Of a stretch of 64,000 nucleotides of DNA, positions 37,185 to 45,585 are shown in pieces (positions within the stretch are counted from its first letter, which is position 1; each line of letters opens with the position of its first letter). This stretch comes from an uncultured Burkholderiales bacterium (GTDB lineage: Bacteria; Pseudomonadota; Gammaproteobacteria; Burkholderiales; Burkholderiaceae_C), in the NCBI GenBank assembly GCA_943908475.1, contig CALTTG010000015.1, positions 1 to 64,000 of the forward strand, in the 5' to 3' direction. Made by a program: the position numbers and the translations under genes. The notes beneath the pieces are model-generated. The model was given only the letters and a program-made list of their open reading frames with translations, made no database searches and was not told where the DNA came from.

Positions 37185-38009
37185 ATGAGCATCGATCCCA
37201 AACTGCGGGAACTCAACATCGACCTGCCAGCTTGCCCTGCCACGCTGGTCAAGCTGTCTTTGATGATGGCCGACGACAATGTCTGCATTGCCGACATGGC
37301 CACCCTGATCGAGGCCGACATGGCCTTGTCGGCCGCGGTGGTGCGCACCGTGAATTCGGCCATGTTCGGCCTGCTCAAGCGGGTCGAAACCGTGCACGAT
37401 GGCGTGCGTTACCTGGGCATGGCGCAAGTGGCGTCCCTGACCTACGAAATCGGTCTGCGGGGCGCCTTTCCCCCGACACCGTTGCTGCAAACCTTGTGGG
37501 ACCGCGCCAGCATCCGGGGCATGGCCATGGGCCGCATTGCCCGCCAGATGGACGTCGACCCCTGGCTCGCCCACACGATGGGCCTGTTTGCCGAGAGTGG
37601 CCGCGCGGTGCTGTACGCCTATGACCGCAGCCAATACACACGGCTGAACGAGGCTCACGTCACCGAGGCCGACCTCAGCGCGGCAGAGATCGAGGCCTTC
37701 GGGGTGAGCCACTCGGCACTGGGTGCCGCCATGTGCCAGGCCTGGGGCCTGTCGCGCGAGGTGGCCGATGGCGTGCGCTGCCGCACGCAGGCCCACAGCC
37801 AATGGGGCTTGGAGCGACCGGTGGTGCGCAAGCTGCTCACCATCGGCGCCGCCGTCGACGCCTTGCTGCTGGCGCCAGAGTCAACGCCCATCAAGCCTGC
37901 GGAGTTCTGGGAAGGCATGCAAACCGTGGCCAACGAGGTGGGCCTGCACTTCGAAGCCTTCCAGCTGGCCACCCAGCGGGTGTGCGACCGATTGAACATG
38001 CCGGGATGA
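37185..38009 (+). CDS. HDOD domain signalling protein
   Basis: 274 residues from the ATG at 37185 (MSIDPKLRELNIDLPACPATL). The HDOD domain spans about 10-215, with DMATLIEADMALSAAVVRTVNSAMFG and the degenerate HD region SHSALGAAMCQAWGLSREVADG. HDOD proteins are non-catalytic relatives of HD-GYP domains that take part in signalling. It is placed between an AraC regulator and a PEP-CTERM operon. Partner proteins are unknown. Confidence 0.88.
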   Translation: MSIDPKLRELNIDLPACPATLVKLSLMMADDNVCIADMATLIEADMALSAAVVRTVNSAMFGLLKRVETVHDGVRYLGMAQVASLTYEIGLRGAFPPTPLLQTLWDRASIRGMAMGRIARQMDVDPWLAHTMGLFAESGRAVLYAYDRSQYTRLNEAHVTEADLSAAEIEAFGVSHSALGAAMCQAWGLSREVADGVRCRTQAHSQWGLERPVVRKLLTIGAAVDALLLAPESTPIKPAEFWEGMQTVANEVGLHFEAFQLATQRVCDRLNMPG

Positions 38010-38055
38010 CCGAGGGTTGAACGTGGCGCAACGGCTGCAATTTGCGGGTTTCCAC

Positions 38056-38072
38056 CCTCCCCCATGAGGGGG
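38056..38072. repeat. G/C inverted repeat upstream of the PEP-CTERM triple operon
   Basis: CCCTC/GAGGG and CCCCC/GGGGG arms overlap here, followed by TTA and seven C residues. It lies about 85-100 bases before the ATG at 38157. It resembles the palindromes at 13726, 26395, 59900 and 63925. No T tract follows, so an operator is more likely than a terminator. Confidence 0.4.
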
Positions 38073-38156
38073 TTACCCCCCCGGACTCAAGGCAATTGCG
38101 CATTGAACGCGCCCCGATAAAGGGGAAAAATGGTCTCACACAAGGGAGTAGAGACC

Positions 38157-39338
38157 ATGGTGAAACACCGTTTTTCACGGCCGAGCATTCGCGCCGCCGC
38201 TTGCATGTGCGTGCTGGCCTGTGGCTGGAGCGTGGCTCAAGCCCAAACCACCAACAGCGCCGGCATCAGCGACCTGCGCTTTGAGCTGATCGACCTCAAC
38301 CCCGATGACGGCATTGCCCCGGGCGTGACCTTCGGCGGCAGCTTGCAGGCCTGGAACGTGGGCCCCCTGGTGCCCTCGGGTGAGGTCGATTCCGAGGGCG
38401 GCATCATCTGGCTGGAGGGCAGCAACCCCCTGCTGCCCACCGGTGAGTTGCAAAGCGGTTCGCGCACCTGGCTCGCACCGGAGCTCAACGGACAGACGCT
38501 GACGGGCAGCATTGGGCAGGGGCAAGCCAGTGCGGGCATCTCGACCACCCGGCAAGACCTGCAGACCGGCCTGCAACAAAACACCTACACCTACGAACGC
38601 TGGGTGGACAGTGGCACCGCGGTCAACCCCGACACCGGTGTGCTGTCGTACTACAACGACTACCAGCCGCAGGTGGAAACCTCCTACTTCTTCGCACCCT
38701 ACCAAACCTTGCGTGGCGAATCGTTCGACGGCGCCACCATGCCCACCTTGACCGTGACCCCCGGCACCCTGCTGGTCTTGAGCGGCAAGCTCTACACCCG
38801 TCAGCAGGTCGATGTGGCCAGCTTCCGCGACGTGCTCATGGAGAACATCGGCGAAGGCTTCTCAGGGTATGCCGATGGCGTCGCCGGCAGTTCGGCCCGG
38901 CTGGAGTTGAGCGGCATGGCCCCGAGTGACGGGGGCGGCAGCAACGAGTACCTGTTCACCAAGGCGCTGTCTTCGGGTCTGTCGTTTGACGCCAATGGCG
39001 CCATGGTCGAACTGCCCGAGGGCGCTGACCCCATGACCTACGGCACCGACCAAACCGCCAGCGAATCGTTTGCGTTTGCCATCGACAACCTGAGCAGCAG
39101 TGAATTGCTGCTGAACATGAACCTGTACGCGGAAGCCAACACGACCATCAACGTGACAGGCGCCCGCAATGTCGGCGGGGTGGTTCGCAGCTGGGGCGCT
39201 GCCGTTGACACATCCATCCCCACGACGCCCGTGATTCCAGAACCCGGCACCTGGGCCTTGATGGGCCTGGGGCTGGCCGCTGTGGCCGTGGCCCGTCGTC
39301 GACAAGCCGGCCTGACGGCCCATCAGGCACACGCCTGA
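38157..39338 (+). CDS. PEP-CTERM protein, first of a three-gene paralogous set
   Basis: 393 residues from the ATG at 38157 (GGGAG about 8 bases upstream). An in-frame ATG at 38130 also has a good AGGGG site and would add nine residues. The signal peptide ends near AQA. The mature N-terminus carries ISDLRFELIDLNPDDGIAPGV, the family mark shared with the next two genes; later segments are LTVTPGTLLVLSGKL and ESFAFAIDNLSSSELLLNMNL. The sorting tail is IPEPGTWALMGLGLAAVAVA then RRRQ and an extra 12-residue tail (AGLTAHQAHA), which is unusual after the basic cluster. Predicted exported EPS-associated protein. Confidence 0.87.
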   Translation: MVKHRFSRPSIRAAACMCVLACGWSVAQAQTTNSAGISDLRFELIDLNPDDGIAPGVTFGGSLQAWNVGPLVPSGEVDSEGGIIWLEGSNPLLPTGELQSGSRTWLAPELNGQTLTGSIGQGQASAGISTTRQDLQTGLQQNTYTYERWVDSGTAVNPDTGVLSYYNDYQPQVETSYFFAPYQTLRGESFDGATMPTLTVTPGTLLVLSGKLYTRQQVDVASFRDVLMENIGEGFSGYADGVAGSSARLELSGMAPSDGGGSNEYLFTKALSSGLSFDANGAMVELPEGADPMTYGTDQTASESFAFAIDNLSSSELLLNMNLYAEANTTINVTGARNVGGVVRSWGAAVDTSIPTTPVIPEPGTWALMGLGLAAVAVARRRQAGLTAHQAHA

Positions 39339-39356
39339 GACCAGGGAGACCTACAC

Positions 39357-40499
39357 ATGACCTTGAACAAATCCGCTTTCGGCCTGTGCGCCGTGGTGCT
39401 GGCCATCGCGAGCCTGTCGTCTGCCCACGCCGCCACCGTGGCGTCGGCCGAGGCCACGGTGAGCAACCTGCGTTTCCGCCTGATCGACCTGGCCCCGAAC
39501 GATGGCATTGCCCCCTCGGTGCGATTCGACACCGTGATGCGGCCTTACATCAACTACGATGCGCCCATTGAAGTCCAAGGCTTCAACCTGGGCGACATGG
39601 TCGGAGCCACCGAGACGACCGCGCTGTCCGACCTGCCGGACAACGTCGCCTTGTACAGCGGCCAGTCATTGGGTGGGCGCATCGCCCTGGATGACTCGCA
39701 GCTGAGCCCGGACACGTTTTTCACGCAGCAGTACACCAACCGCTACGCGTCGTACGGGTTGGACCCCAACACCGGTAACCTGGTGTCCGGCACGCAAGAG
39801 GTCGTATACACCGACACCGGCGGCGGGTCTTACGCCACGGGCTCTTGGATTTCGGCTGGCGCGATCGATGGCACAACGCTGAGCGAGTCGAACTTGGTGC
39901 TGAGCCCTCACACTGTGCTGGTGCTGGAGGGCACCAGCGATTTGGCCGTGACGCTTGACCCGACGCATTTCCAGAGCGTGCTCGACAACACGGCATTCAC
40001 AACCGACTACTCCTTCTCGTATTCAGCGGCATACGTCAACCTGAGACTGATCAGTGCCGACCCCAACAATGGCATGCCAGATGCCTCGGGCATCAATCGG
40101 GAATCGCTCCAGAGCCGCACGTTTACGAGCATGGCGCGCCTGAGTTACTACGCGGGTGGCGACACGGTGTATGAAGGCCAGCCAGGCACCTTTGAAGAAG
40201 TCGCCCTGTCGCCCGAAGCGATGGCGGCAGGCGCGCCTTATCAGCAAACGCGCCGTGAGAACTTCCTGATCTCGTTTGCCAATGGCTCGAGCAATGAATC
40301 GGTGGTCCTGTTGGGCCTGAGCGTGGTCACGGAATCATCCGAGCAGATTCAGGGACGCACCGACATCTCCAGCACCTTCACGCCTGACACGACCCTGCCC
40401 ACCACGCCCATGATCCCCGAGCCCAGCACCTGGGCCCTGATGGGCCTGGGCCTGGCCGGCATCGGCTGGGCCGCCCGCCGTCGTCAACAATCTGTTTGA
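39357..40499 (+). CDS. PEP-CTERM protein, second of a three-gene paralogous set
   Basis: 380 residues, 18 bases after the previous gene, with AGGGAG about 9 bases before the ATG. The signal peptide ends near AHA (residue 23). The shared opening is VSNLRFRLIDLAPNDGIAPSV, and the middle has LVLSPHTVLVLEGTSDLAVTL. A later ENFLISFANGSSNESVVLLG segment matches the first paralogue. The C-terminal sorting signal is IPEPSTWALMGLGLAGIGWA followed by ARRRQQ. It is a beta-rich secreted protein of unknown function. Confidence 0.88.
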   Translation: MTLNKSAFGLCAVVLAIASLSSAHAATVASAEATVSNLRFRLIDLAPNDGIAPSVRFDTVMRPYINYDAPIEVQGFNLGDMVGATETTALSDLPDNVALYSGQSLGGRIALDDSQLSPDTFFTQQYTNRYASYGLDPNTGNLVSGTQEVVYTDTGGGSYATGSWISAGAIDGTTLSESNLVLSPHTVLVLEGTSDLAVTLDPTHFQSVLDNTAFTTDYSFSYSAAYVNLRLISADPNNGMPDASGINRESLQSRTFTSMARLSYYAGGDTVYEGQPGTFEEVALSPEAMAAGAPYQQTRRENFLISFANGSSNESVVLLGLSVVTESSEQIQGRTDISSTFTPDTTLPTTPMIPEPSTWALMGLGLAGIGWAARRRQQSV

Positions 40500-40507
40500 G
40501 GCACCCC

Positions 40508-41611
40508 ATGAATTTCTGTTCCAAAACGCTCGTGAGCCTGGCCACCCTGCTGGCCTGCATCGGCAGTGCGCACGCCGAAACCTTCTCATCGACCATCAGC
40601 CTCAGTGGCCTGACCTTGCGGCTGGTGGACCTGAACCTTGACGACGGCATCACGCCGGCGGTGTCGCTCTTCGGACAACCCATGGCCGCCAGCGGCTGGC
40701 AGGACGTGTCCACCGGCGAGTTCGCAACCGTCTACCGCGTGCCGCTGGATCCCAACCAGCTGTTCTCGCCAGGCAGCGAGTCGCTGGTGAGTCCTGATGC
40801 CAGTGGTGTGTCTGGCTTGGAAGGCAACTGGGGCAACAACGCTGTTCGCCTGCGCACCGAATTGTCGGGGGATGCCACCCGCTTGCGCGGCGAGCTGGGG
40901 TCCGGGGCCATCAGTTCAATGACCTTCGTGCAGAGCGGCACGGCCATCAACCCGGCGACCGGCTTGCTGACGCGGTTTGACGACTTCAACACGGGCACCA
41001 CCCCCACGTTGTCTCGCGGCAACCTGCAAACCTTGAACTTCGACCCCAACACGGAAGATTTCACGGAGTTGAGCCTTGAGGTGACCCCCAACACGGCAGT
41101 CTACCTGGAGGGCACACTCGACCTCTCGGTGACGTTCAACCCCGCATTGCTGCCGCAACTGCTGAACGACACCGACTTGGCGGCAGCGGGTTACGCCGAC
41201 GCCAGTGCTTACATCAACGCTCAGGTGCTCATTCCTGGCGAGCCGGTCAACGGGGAATCACAGGAATACGGCGTGTCGATTGAGTTGGGGCCCGATGGCG
41301 TGCGCGACGTCTTGGACTACTCGACAGGGCTCGGCACCTTGACCGACACCAGCTATGCCCAACGTGAATCGTTCTCTCGCATTTTGGGCGAAACCGGCGA
41401 TGACGTCGGCGGCATGACGTTTGGCTTGGTCGCGCTCTCCAGCATCAAGATCAACCTGGTGGGTCAGGCGACGAGCGGTGAACCGGTTCGCGTCTGGGGC
41501 GATGTGGTGCCCACGGCACCCGTGATTCCTGAACCCAGCACCTGGGCCTTGATGGGCCTGGGTCTGGCCGGTGTGGGCTGGGCCGCCCGTCGCCAGCGGC
41601 AGATTGTGTGA
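40508..41611 (+). CDS. PEP-CTERM protein, third of a three-gene paralogous set
   Basis: 367 residues from the ATG at 40508, with GAGG 7 bases upstream, 8 bases after the second gene. The signal peptide ends near AHA. The family opening is LSGLTLRLVDLNLDDGITPAV, more diverged than the other two. The middle has LEVTPNTAVYLEGTLDLSVTF and the later part QRESFSRILGETGDDVGG. The sorting tail is IPEPSTWALMGLGLAGVGWA plus ARRQRQ. The last 25 residues are nearly identical to those of the second gene, although the bodies differ more, which suggests gene conversion or strong constraint on the tail. Confidence 0.88.
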   Translation: MNFCSKTLVSLATLLACIGSAHAETFSSTISLSGLTLRLVDLNLDDGITPAVSLFGQPMAASGWQDVSTGEFATVYRVPLDPNQLFSPGSESLVSPDASGVSGLEGNWGNNAVRLRTELSGDATRLRGELGSGAISSMTFVQSGTAINPATGLLTRFDDFNTGTTPTLSRGNLQTLNFDPNTEDFTELSLEVTPNTAVYLEGTLDLSVTFNPALLPQLLNDTDLAAAGYADASAYINAQVLIPGEPVNGESQEYGVSIELGPDGVRDVLDYSTGLGTLTDTSYAQRESFSRILGETGDDVGGMTFGLVALSSIKINLVGQATSGEPVRVWGDVVPTAPVIPEPSTWALMGLGLAGVGWAARRQRQIV

Positions 41612-41621
41612 GATTTGCCAC

Positions 41622-41659
41622 GGAATGTCTGGAATCCCGGGGGGCATTTCGGACATTCC
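41622..41659. repeat. Inverted repeat between the PEP-CTERM operon and a histidine kinase gene
   Basis: GGAATGTC (41622-41629) and GACATTCC (41652-41659) are perfect 8-bp arms with a 22-base spacer; GGAATGTC recurs at 41715-41722. A second short repeat, CGGGA/TCCCG, follows near 41669-41681. Without a T tract it is more likely regulatory for the kinase gene than a classical terminator. Confidence 0.35.
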
Positions 41660-41717
41660 CTGAAACCGCGGGACCATCCCGATTCAACGGCCACGGTTTT
41701 TGACCGATACCGTCGGA

Positions 41718-43622
41718 ATGTCTTTCCCGGCCAACTCGCCCAGGATCACCCCTGACGACCCGCAGCTCACTGCTCTGATCGATGCAGAGCGGACGCGGAT
41801 GCTGTTTGCGCCTGTGACGCAAATGGTGGTGGTGAGCTGCCTGGTGGCCGCCGCGCTGGCCCTGTTGGTCAGCCCCGTGATGCCCGTGTGGCGCTGCGTG
41901 AGCTGGGTGGCCCTGTGCCTGGTGACCGGCGTCGCCCGCCTGCTGCTGGCCCAGGCTTTCCACCGCAGTGAGGACCGGCACGCACCGCAGTGGTTGCGGC
42001 GCATGACCTGGCTGAGCGCAGCCAACGGCTTGGCCTGGGGCCTGTCGGCGCCCTTGATCATGCCCGTGCACGATTTGGTGACGACCTCCGTGATCGTGTC
42101 GACTTTGGTGGGTGCGGTGGCCATCAGCACTTTCACGCTGCAATCGAGTCTGCAGGCCAACCTGGCCATGAACGTGCCCCTGCTGGCGCCCACGGTGGTG
42201 ATGCTGGCCAGTCGCATGGACCCGTTCGGCCTGTTCGGCAGCGCCGGGGTGTTCACCCTGGGGCTGTTCATGATGCTGGAGAGCCGGCGGGCTGAGCGGC
42301 GCATCAATGAGTTGCTCTGGCTTCGCTTCACGACCGACCGCATCGCCATTGAGCGAGCCGACGCCCTGAAACTGGCCCAACGACACGCGACCATCAAAGA
42401 CCAGTTTCTGGCCACCATGAGCCACGAGATGCGCACGCCGCTGCACGGCATGCTGGGCCTGGCCGACCTGATCCACAAGCGGCTGCCCAGCCGCGTGGGG
42501 CCGCTGGCCGATGCCCGGCAGCATGCCTTCCTCATCCAGCGGGCCGGACAGCATTTGCTCACGCTGATCAACGACGTGCTCGATTTTTCGCGCATTGAAG
42601 CGGGGCGCATGAGCACGCAGAAACAAGCCCTGGAGCTGCGCAGCTTGCTGGACGATGTGGTGGCCCTGTCGCAAGTGACGGCGCAAGGCAAGGGGCTGAC
42701 CCTGCATGTCGAGGCCGACTTGCCCATGCCCTGTTGGGTGGAAGGTGATGAGGCGCGGCTCAAGCAGGTGCTCTTCAACCTCTTGGGCAACGCGATCAAA
42801 TTCACCGAGGTGGGCCATGTGACGCTCAAGGCACAGCGCCTGGGGCCCCAAGATCAACACCTCGTTCGACTGGCCGTGGAAGACTCCGGCATCGGCATCC
42901 CTCGGGACATGCTCGACAAGGTCTTCGATGCCTTTCAACAGGTCGATGGCACCTTCGGGCGCCGTCATCAGGGCACGGGTTTGGGCCTGACGATTTCACG
43001 CGAAATCGCGCGCGCCATGGGGGGCGACCTCATGTGCAGCAGCGAACCCGGCATGGGGTCGGTGTTCTGGATGAATGTGCCGTTGCCGCCATGCGCTGCA
43101 CCGTTTCATGCGGGCGCGGATGCCGACACCCAGCCCGGCGACTGGACAGGCCTAGTCACCGAGTCTGCACCATCGTCAGGGCCTGATGAGCAGCCTCCGG
43201 CACGGCATTCGGTTCCACCGTTGCTCAAGGGCACCGTGCTGCTCGTTGAGGACAACCCCGTCAATGCCCTGGTGGCCGAAGCCGCGCTGAGCGACATGGG
43301 CTTGACCGTGAACGTGGCCTGCGGAGGCCCACAAGCTCTGGAGATGCTGGTGCCTGGGCCCCACGGTTATGACGTGGTGTTGATGGATTGCCAGATGCCC
43401 GAGTTGGACGGGCTGGAGGTGACGCGCCGATTGCGCGCTCACGAACACGACACGGGCAGCCCGAACGTGCCGGTGATCGCCCTGACGGCCAACGCCTTCC
43501 CGGAGGACCGCACCCGTTGCACGGCCGCCGGCATGGACGACCACCTGGCCAAGCCCTTTTCTTCGAAAGAGCTGGCCGAGGTGCTGTCGCGGCACCTGGT
43601 GCCGCACGCGATCACTGTTTGA
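41718..43622 (+). CDS. Membrane hybrid histidine kinase with receiver
   Basis: About 634 residues from the ATG at 41718; a TTG at 41700 would add six and neither has a good ribosome site. Five or six hydrophobic segments occupy about 30-185. HisKA follows with His236 (MSHEMRTPLHGMLGL). The ATPase has N (LLGNAIKFTE), G1 (DSGIGIP) and G2 (GTGLGLTI) boxes, and the C-terminal receiver has Asp557 (LMDCQMPELDGLEV) and Lys in AKPF. It looks fully competent. It sits right after the PEP-CTERM triple operon, but no signal links them. Its last 11 bases overlap the convergent yceI-like gene. Confidence 0.92.
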   Translation: MSFPANSPRITPDDPQLTALIDAERTRMLFAPVTQMVVVSCLVAAALALLVSPVMPVWRCVSWVALCLVTGVARLLLAQAFHRSEDRHAPQWLRRMTWLSAANGLAWGLSAPLIMPVHDLVTTSVIVSTLVGAVAISTFTLQSSLQANLAMNVPLLAPTVVMLASRMDPFGLFGSAGVFTLGLFMMLESRRAERRINELLWLRFTTDRIAIERADALKLAQRHATIKDQFLATMSHEMRTPLHGMLGLADLIHKRLPSRVGPLADARQHAFLIQRAGQHLLTLINDVLDFSRIEAGRMSTQKQALELRSLLDDVVALSQVTAQGKGLTLHVEADLPMPCWVEGDEARLKQVLFNLLGNAIKFTEVGHVTLKAQRLGPQDQHLVRLAVEDSGIGIPRDMLDKVFDAFQQVDGTFGRRHQGTGLGLTISREIARAMGGDLMCSSEPGMGSVFWMNVPLPPCAAPFHAGADADTQPGDWTGLVTESAPSSGPDEQPPARHSVPPLLKGTVLLVEDNPVNALVAEAALSDMGLTVNVACGGPQALEMLVPGPHGYDVVLMDCQMPELDGLEVTRRLRAHEHDTGSPNVPVIALTANAFPEDRTRCTAAGMDDHLAKPFSSKELAEVLSRHLVPHAITV

Positions 43623-44184
43623 CCGCTTCGACCTGAATCACCAGCTTGATGTTGTCAGGGATGAACGGCACGCCGTAGGTCATGCCGAAGGCACTGCGCT
43701 GGATGGTGGTTTCAAAGTCACCGCCACACACTTCGCGCTTGAGGCGGGGGTGGTCGTAGCAACCAAAGCCCTGGGCCTTGAGCGTCACGGGCAGGGTCTT
43801 GCCCAGCAGGGTCAGCTGGCCGGTCACTTCGGTGACTTGATCGCCGGTGAACTTGAAGGCATCGCTCACGAATTTGGCTTCGGGAAAGGCTTCGCTGTTG
43901 AAGAAGTCTTTGCTCTTGAGGTGACCATCGAACGCCTGGGTGCCGGTGTTGATCGCGCCCGTGGGGATGGTGATCTCGGCCTTGCCCGTCTTGGCGGCCT
44001 TGTCGTAGCTCACCGAGCCCGAGATCTTGTCGAAGCGGCCGCGGTTGGTGGAGGTGCCGAAGTGCTTGGCTTCAAAGGTCACGAAGGTGTGGGTCGGGTC
44101 AATCGCATAGGTGGCCGACTGGGCGTGGGCCGCACCCGCCACCAGGGCAGACAGGGTCAATGCAGACAGAGCAATCTTGTTCAT
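43612..44184 (-). CDS. YceI family periplasmic protein
   Basis: 190 residues with a signal peptide (MNKIALSALTLSALVAGAAHA). The YceI lipocalin-like barrel is marked by YAIDPTHTFVTFEAKHFGTS, FDKISGSVSYD and KFVSDAFKF. Such proteins bind isoprenoid-type lipids. AGGAA lies upstream of the ATG. It is the last gene of the minus-strand operon b561-yceI-yceI. The E. coli neighbour pair yceJ (b561) and yceI has the same organisation. Confidence 0.94.
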   Translation of the reverse strand: MNKIALSALTLSALVAGAAHAQSATYAIDPTHTFVTFEAKHFGTSTNRGRFDKISGSVSYDKAAKTGKAEITIPTGAINTGTQAFDGHLKSKDFFNSEAFPEAKFVSDAFKFTGDQVTEVTGQLTLLGKTLPVTLKAQGFGCYDHPRLKREVCGGDFETTIQRSAFGMTYGVPFIPDNIKLVIQVEAVKQ

Positions 44185-44251
44185 GGAAGGTTCCTGATGA
44201 GAAGCGGCACGCCGCGGGTTGAGGGAGAAATCAAACAGGTGTTGTGAGCAC

Positions 44252-44836
44252 TCACTTGAGCGGCAAACCTTGCAAATTCAGCTTGAAGCGAACCTGAACA
44301 TCGTTGGCCACGACCGAGGTGTCGCCCCAATCGCCTTCGCCGATCTTGAAATCCAGGCGTTTGAGGGTGAAGCCCCCGGTGGCCACGGTGGTCGGACCGG
44401 CCGACGCCAGGGCCACCGGCACCACCAGGTCGCGCACCTGCCCCTTGATCTGGAGCTTGCCCGTCACCTCGAATTTGTTGGGGCCCGCGGCTTTGATGGC
44501 GCTGGAGGTGAACGTGGCCTTGGGGAACTTGGCCGCACTGAACCACTCGGGCTTGACCAACTCGGCGTCGGTTTCCGGGTTGATGGCCACGCTGCCCAGG
44601 TCGATGGCGAAACTGACCTTGCCGGCCTGGGGCTGTTTGACATCGAGCGCGATCTGGGCGTCGAACTTGCGGAAGCGGCCATCGAGGGGCACACCGATCT
44701 GTTTGGCCACGAAGGTGACCTCACTGCCTGCAGGTACCAGCGTGGCGGCTTGCGCCACGGAGGTGTGCATCCACAAGGGCAGTGTCGACGCGACCACGGC
44801 CGCCACGCGGGCGAGAGACAGAACGTGCAGGGGCAT
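44252..44836 (-). CDS. YceI family periplasmic protein (second copy)
   Basis: 194 residues from the ATG at 44836 with AAAGGA upstream. The signal peptide ends near AQA. YceI features are GSEVTFVAKQIGVPLDGRFRKF (split), VKPEWFSAAKFPKATFTSSAI and the C-terminal FKIGEGDWGDTSVVANDVQVR. It is diverged from the copy at 43612, so the two may bind different lipids or serve different steps. It is 10 bases after the cytochrome b561 gene and likely works with it in a periplasmic redox or lipid-linked role. Confidence 0.93.
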   Translation of the reverse strand: MPLHVLSLARVAAVVASTLPLWMHTSVAQAATLVPAGSEVTFVAKQIGVPLDGRFRKFDAQIALDVKQPQAGKVSFAIDLGSVAINPETDAELVKPEWFSAAKFPKATFTSSAIKAAGPNKFEVTGKLQIKGQVRDLVVPVALASAGPTTVATGGFTLKRLDFKIGEGDWGDTSVVANDVQVRFKLNLQGLPLK

Positions 44837-44846
44837 GGGAATCCTT

Positions 44847-45398
44847 TCAGCCACGGCCGGGGCGCATGCGGTTGAGCAAGCCGTCTCGGTCGATGAATTG
44901 GTGTTTGAGGGCGGCGGCCACGTGCAGGCCCACCAGACCCATCAGGGCAAACGCAGACAGTTCATGGGCCTCTTTGAAGAAGTGAGCCAAGGCCTCGTTT
45001 TTGTCCACCAGATCGGGCAGGGGCCACACCCCGAACCAGACAATGGGGAAGCCCTTGGCCGAGCTGTAAGCCCAGCCCGCCAGGGGCACGATGAAAAACA
45101 GCAGGTACATCAGGTGATGCGTGCCGTGATAAGCCGACATTTGCCAAGTGGGCATCTGGCGCGTGATGGACTCAGGCAGGGCTGGAGGCCGGTGGGTGAG
45201 GCGCCACAGCAGGCGCAGGGCCGACAAGGCCAGGATGGTCACGCCCGCCCATTTGTGCCAGTTCATCAGCTTGAGTTTGAGGGGCGAAAACGGCATCTCG
45301 TGGACGAACAGGCCCACGAAAAACGCCACCACGATGGCCACGCCCAGCACCCAGTGCAAGGCCACGGCAGGCAAGGTGTAACGACTGGAGTTGGACAT
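44847..45398 (-). CDS. Cytochrome b561 family protein
   Basis: 183 residues from the ATG at 45398 (GAGAGGA upstream). Four hydrophobic helices carry the heme-ligand histidines: VALHWVLG, MNWHKWAG, AYHGTHHLMYLL and LVGLHVAAALKHQF. These diheme membrane cytochromes pass electrons between quinones and periplasmic partners; members of the group such as CybB act as superoxide:quinone oxidoreductases. It leads the operon with two YceI genes, the conserved yceJ-yceI arrangement. Confidence 0.94.
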   Translation of the reverse strand: MSNSSRYTLPAVALHWVLGVAIVVAFFVGLFVHEMPFSPLKLKLMNWHKWAGVTILALSALRLLWRLTHRPPALPESITRQMPTWQMSAYHGTHHLMYLLFFIVPLAGWAYSSAKGFPIVWFGVWPLPDLVDKNEALAHFFKEAHELSAFALMGLVGLHVAAALKHQFIDRDGLLNRMRPGRG

Positions 45399-45585
45399 GG
45401 TTTCCTCTCGAACGTGTGATGTGCTGCGCGGTGTCACACATCCTGCCTGAAAGGTTAACCCGCGACACGACCGCAAAGTTGCACGCCCTTGTTCGTTCTG
45501 TTCAACGTTTTTGAATGTTGAAATGGGGCTCAATCTTGAGCCTCACCGTGCCGAAAACACTTTTACCCGAACCGGTGAGCCCTCC

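Noticed and set aside
41669..41681. Short CGGGA/TCCCG repeat as a terminator of the PEP-CTERM operon
   Set aside because: Five-base arms with a three-base loop and no T tract; too weak to call as a terminator.
41451..42968. 505-codon minus-strand frame over the PEP-CTERM/kinase junction
   Set aside because: Opposes two supported genes, crosses their intergenic gap, and is rich in Gln/His/Gly without domain features.
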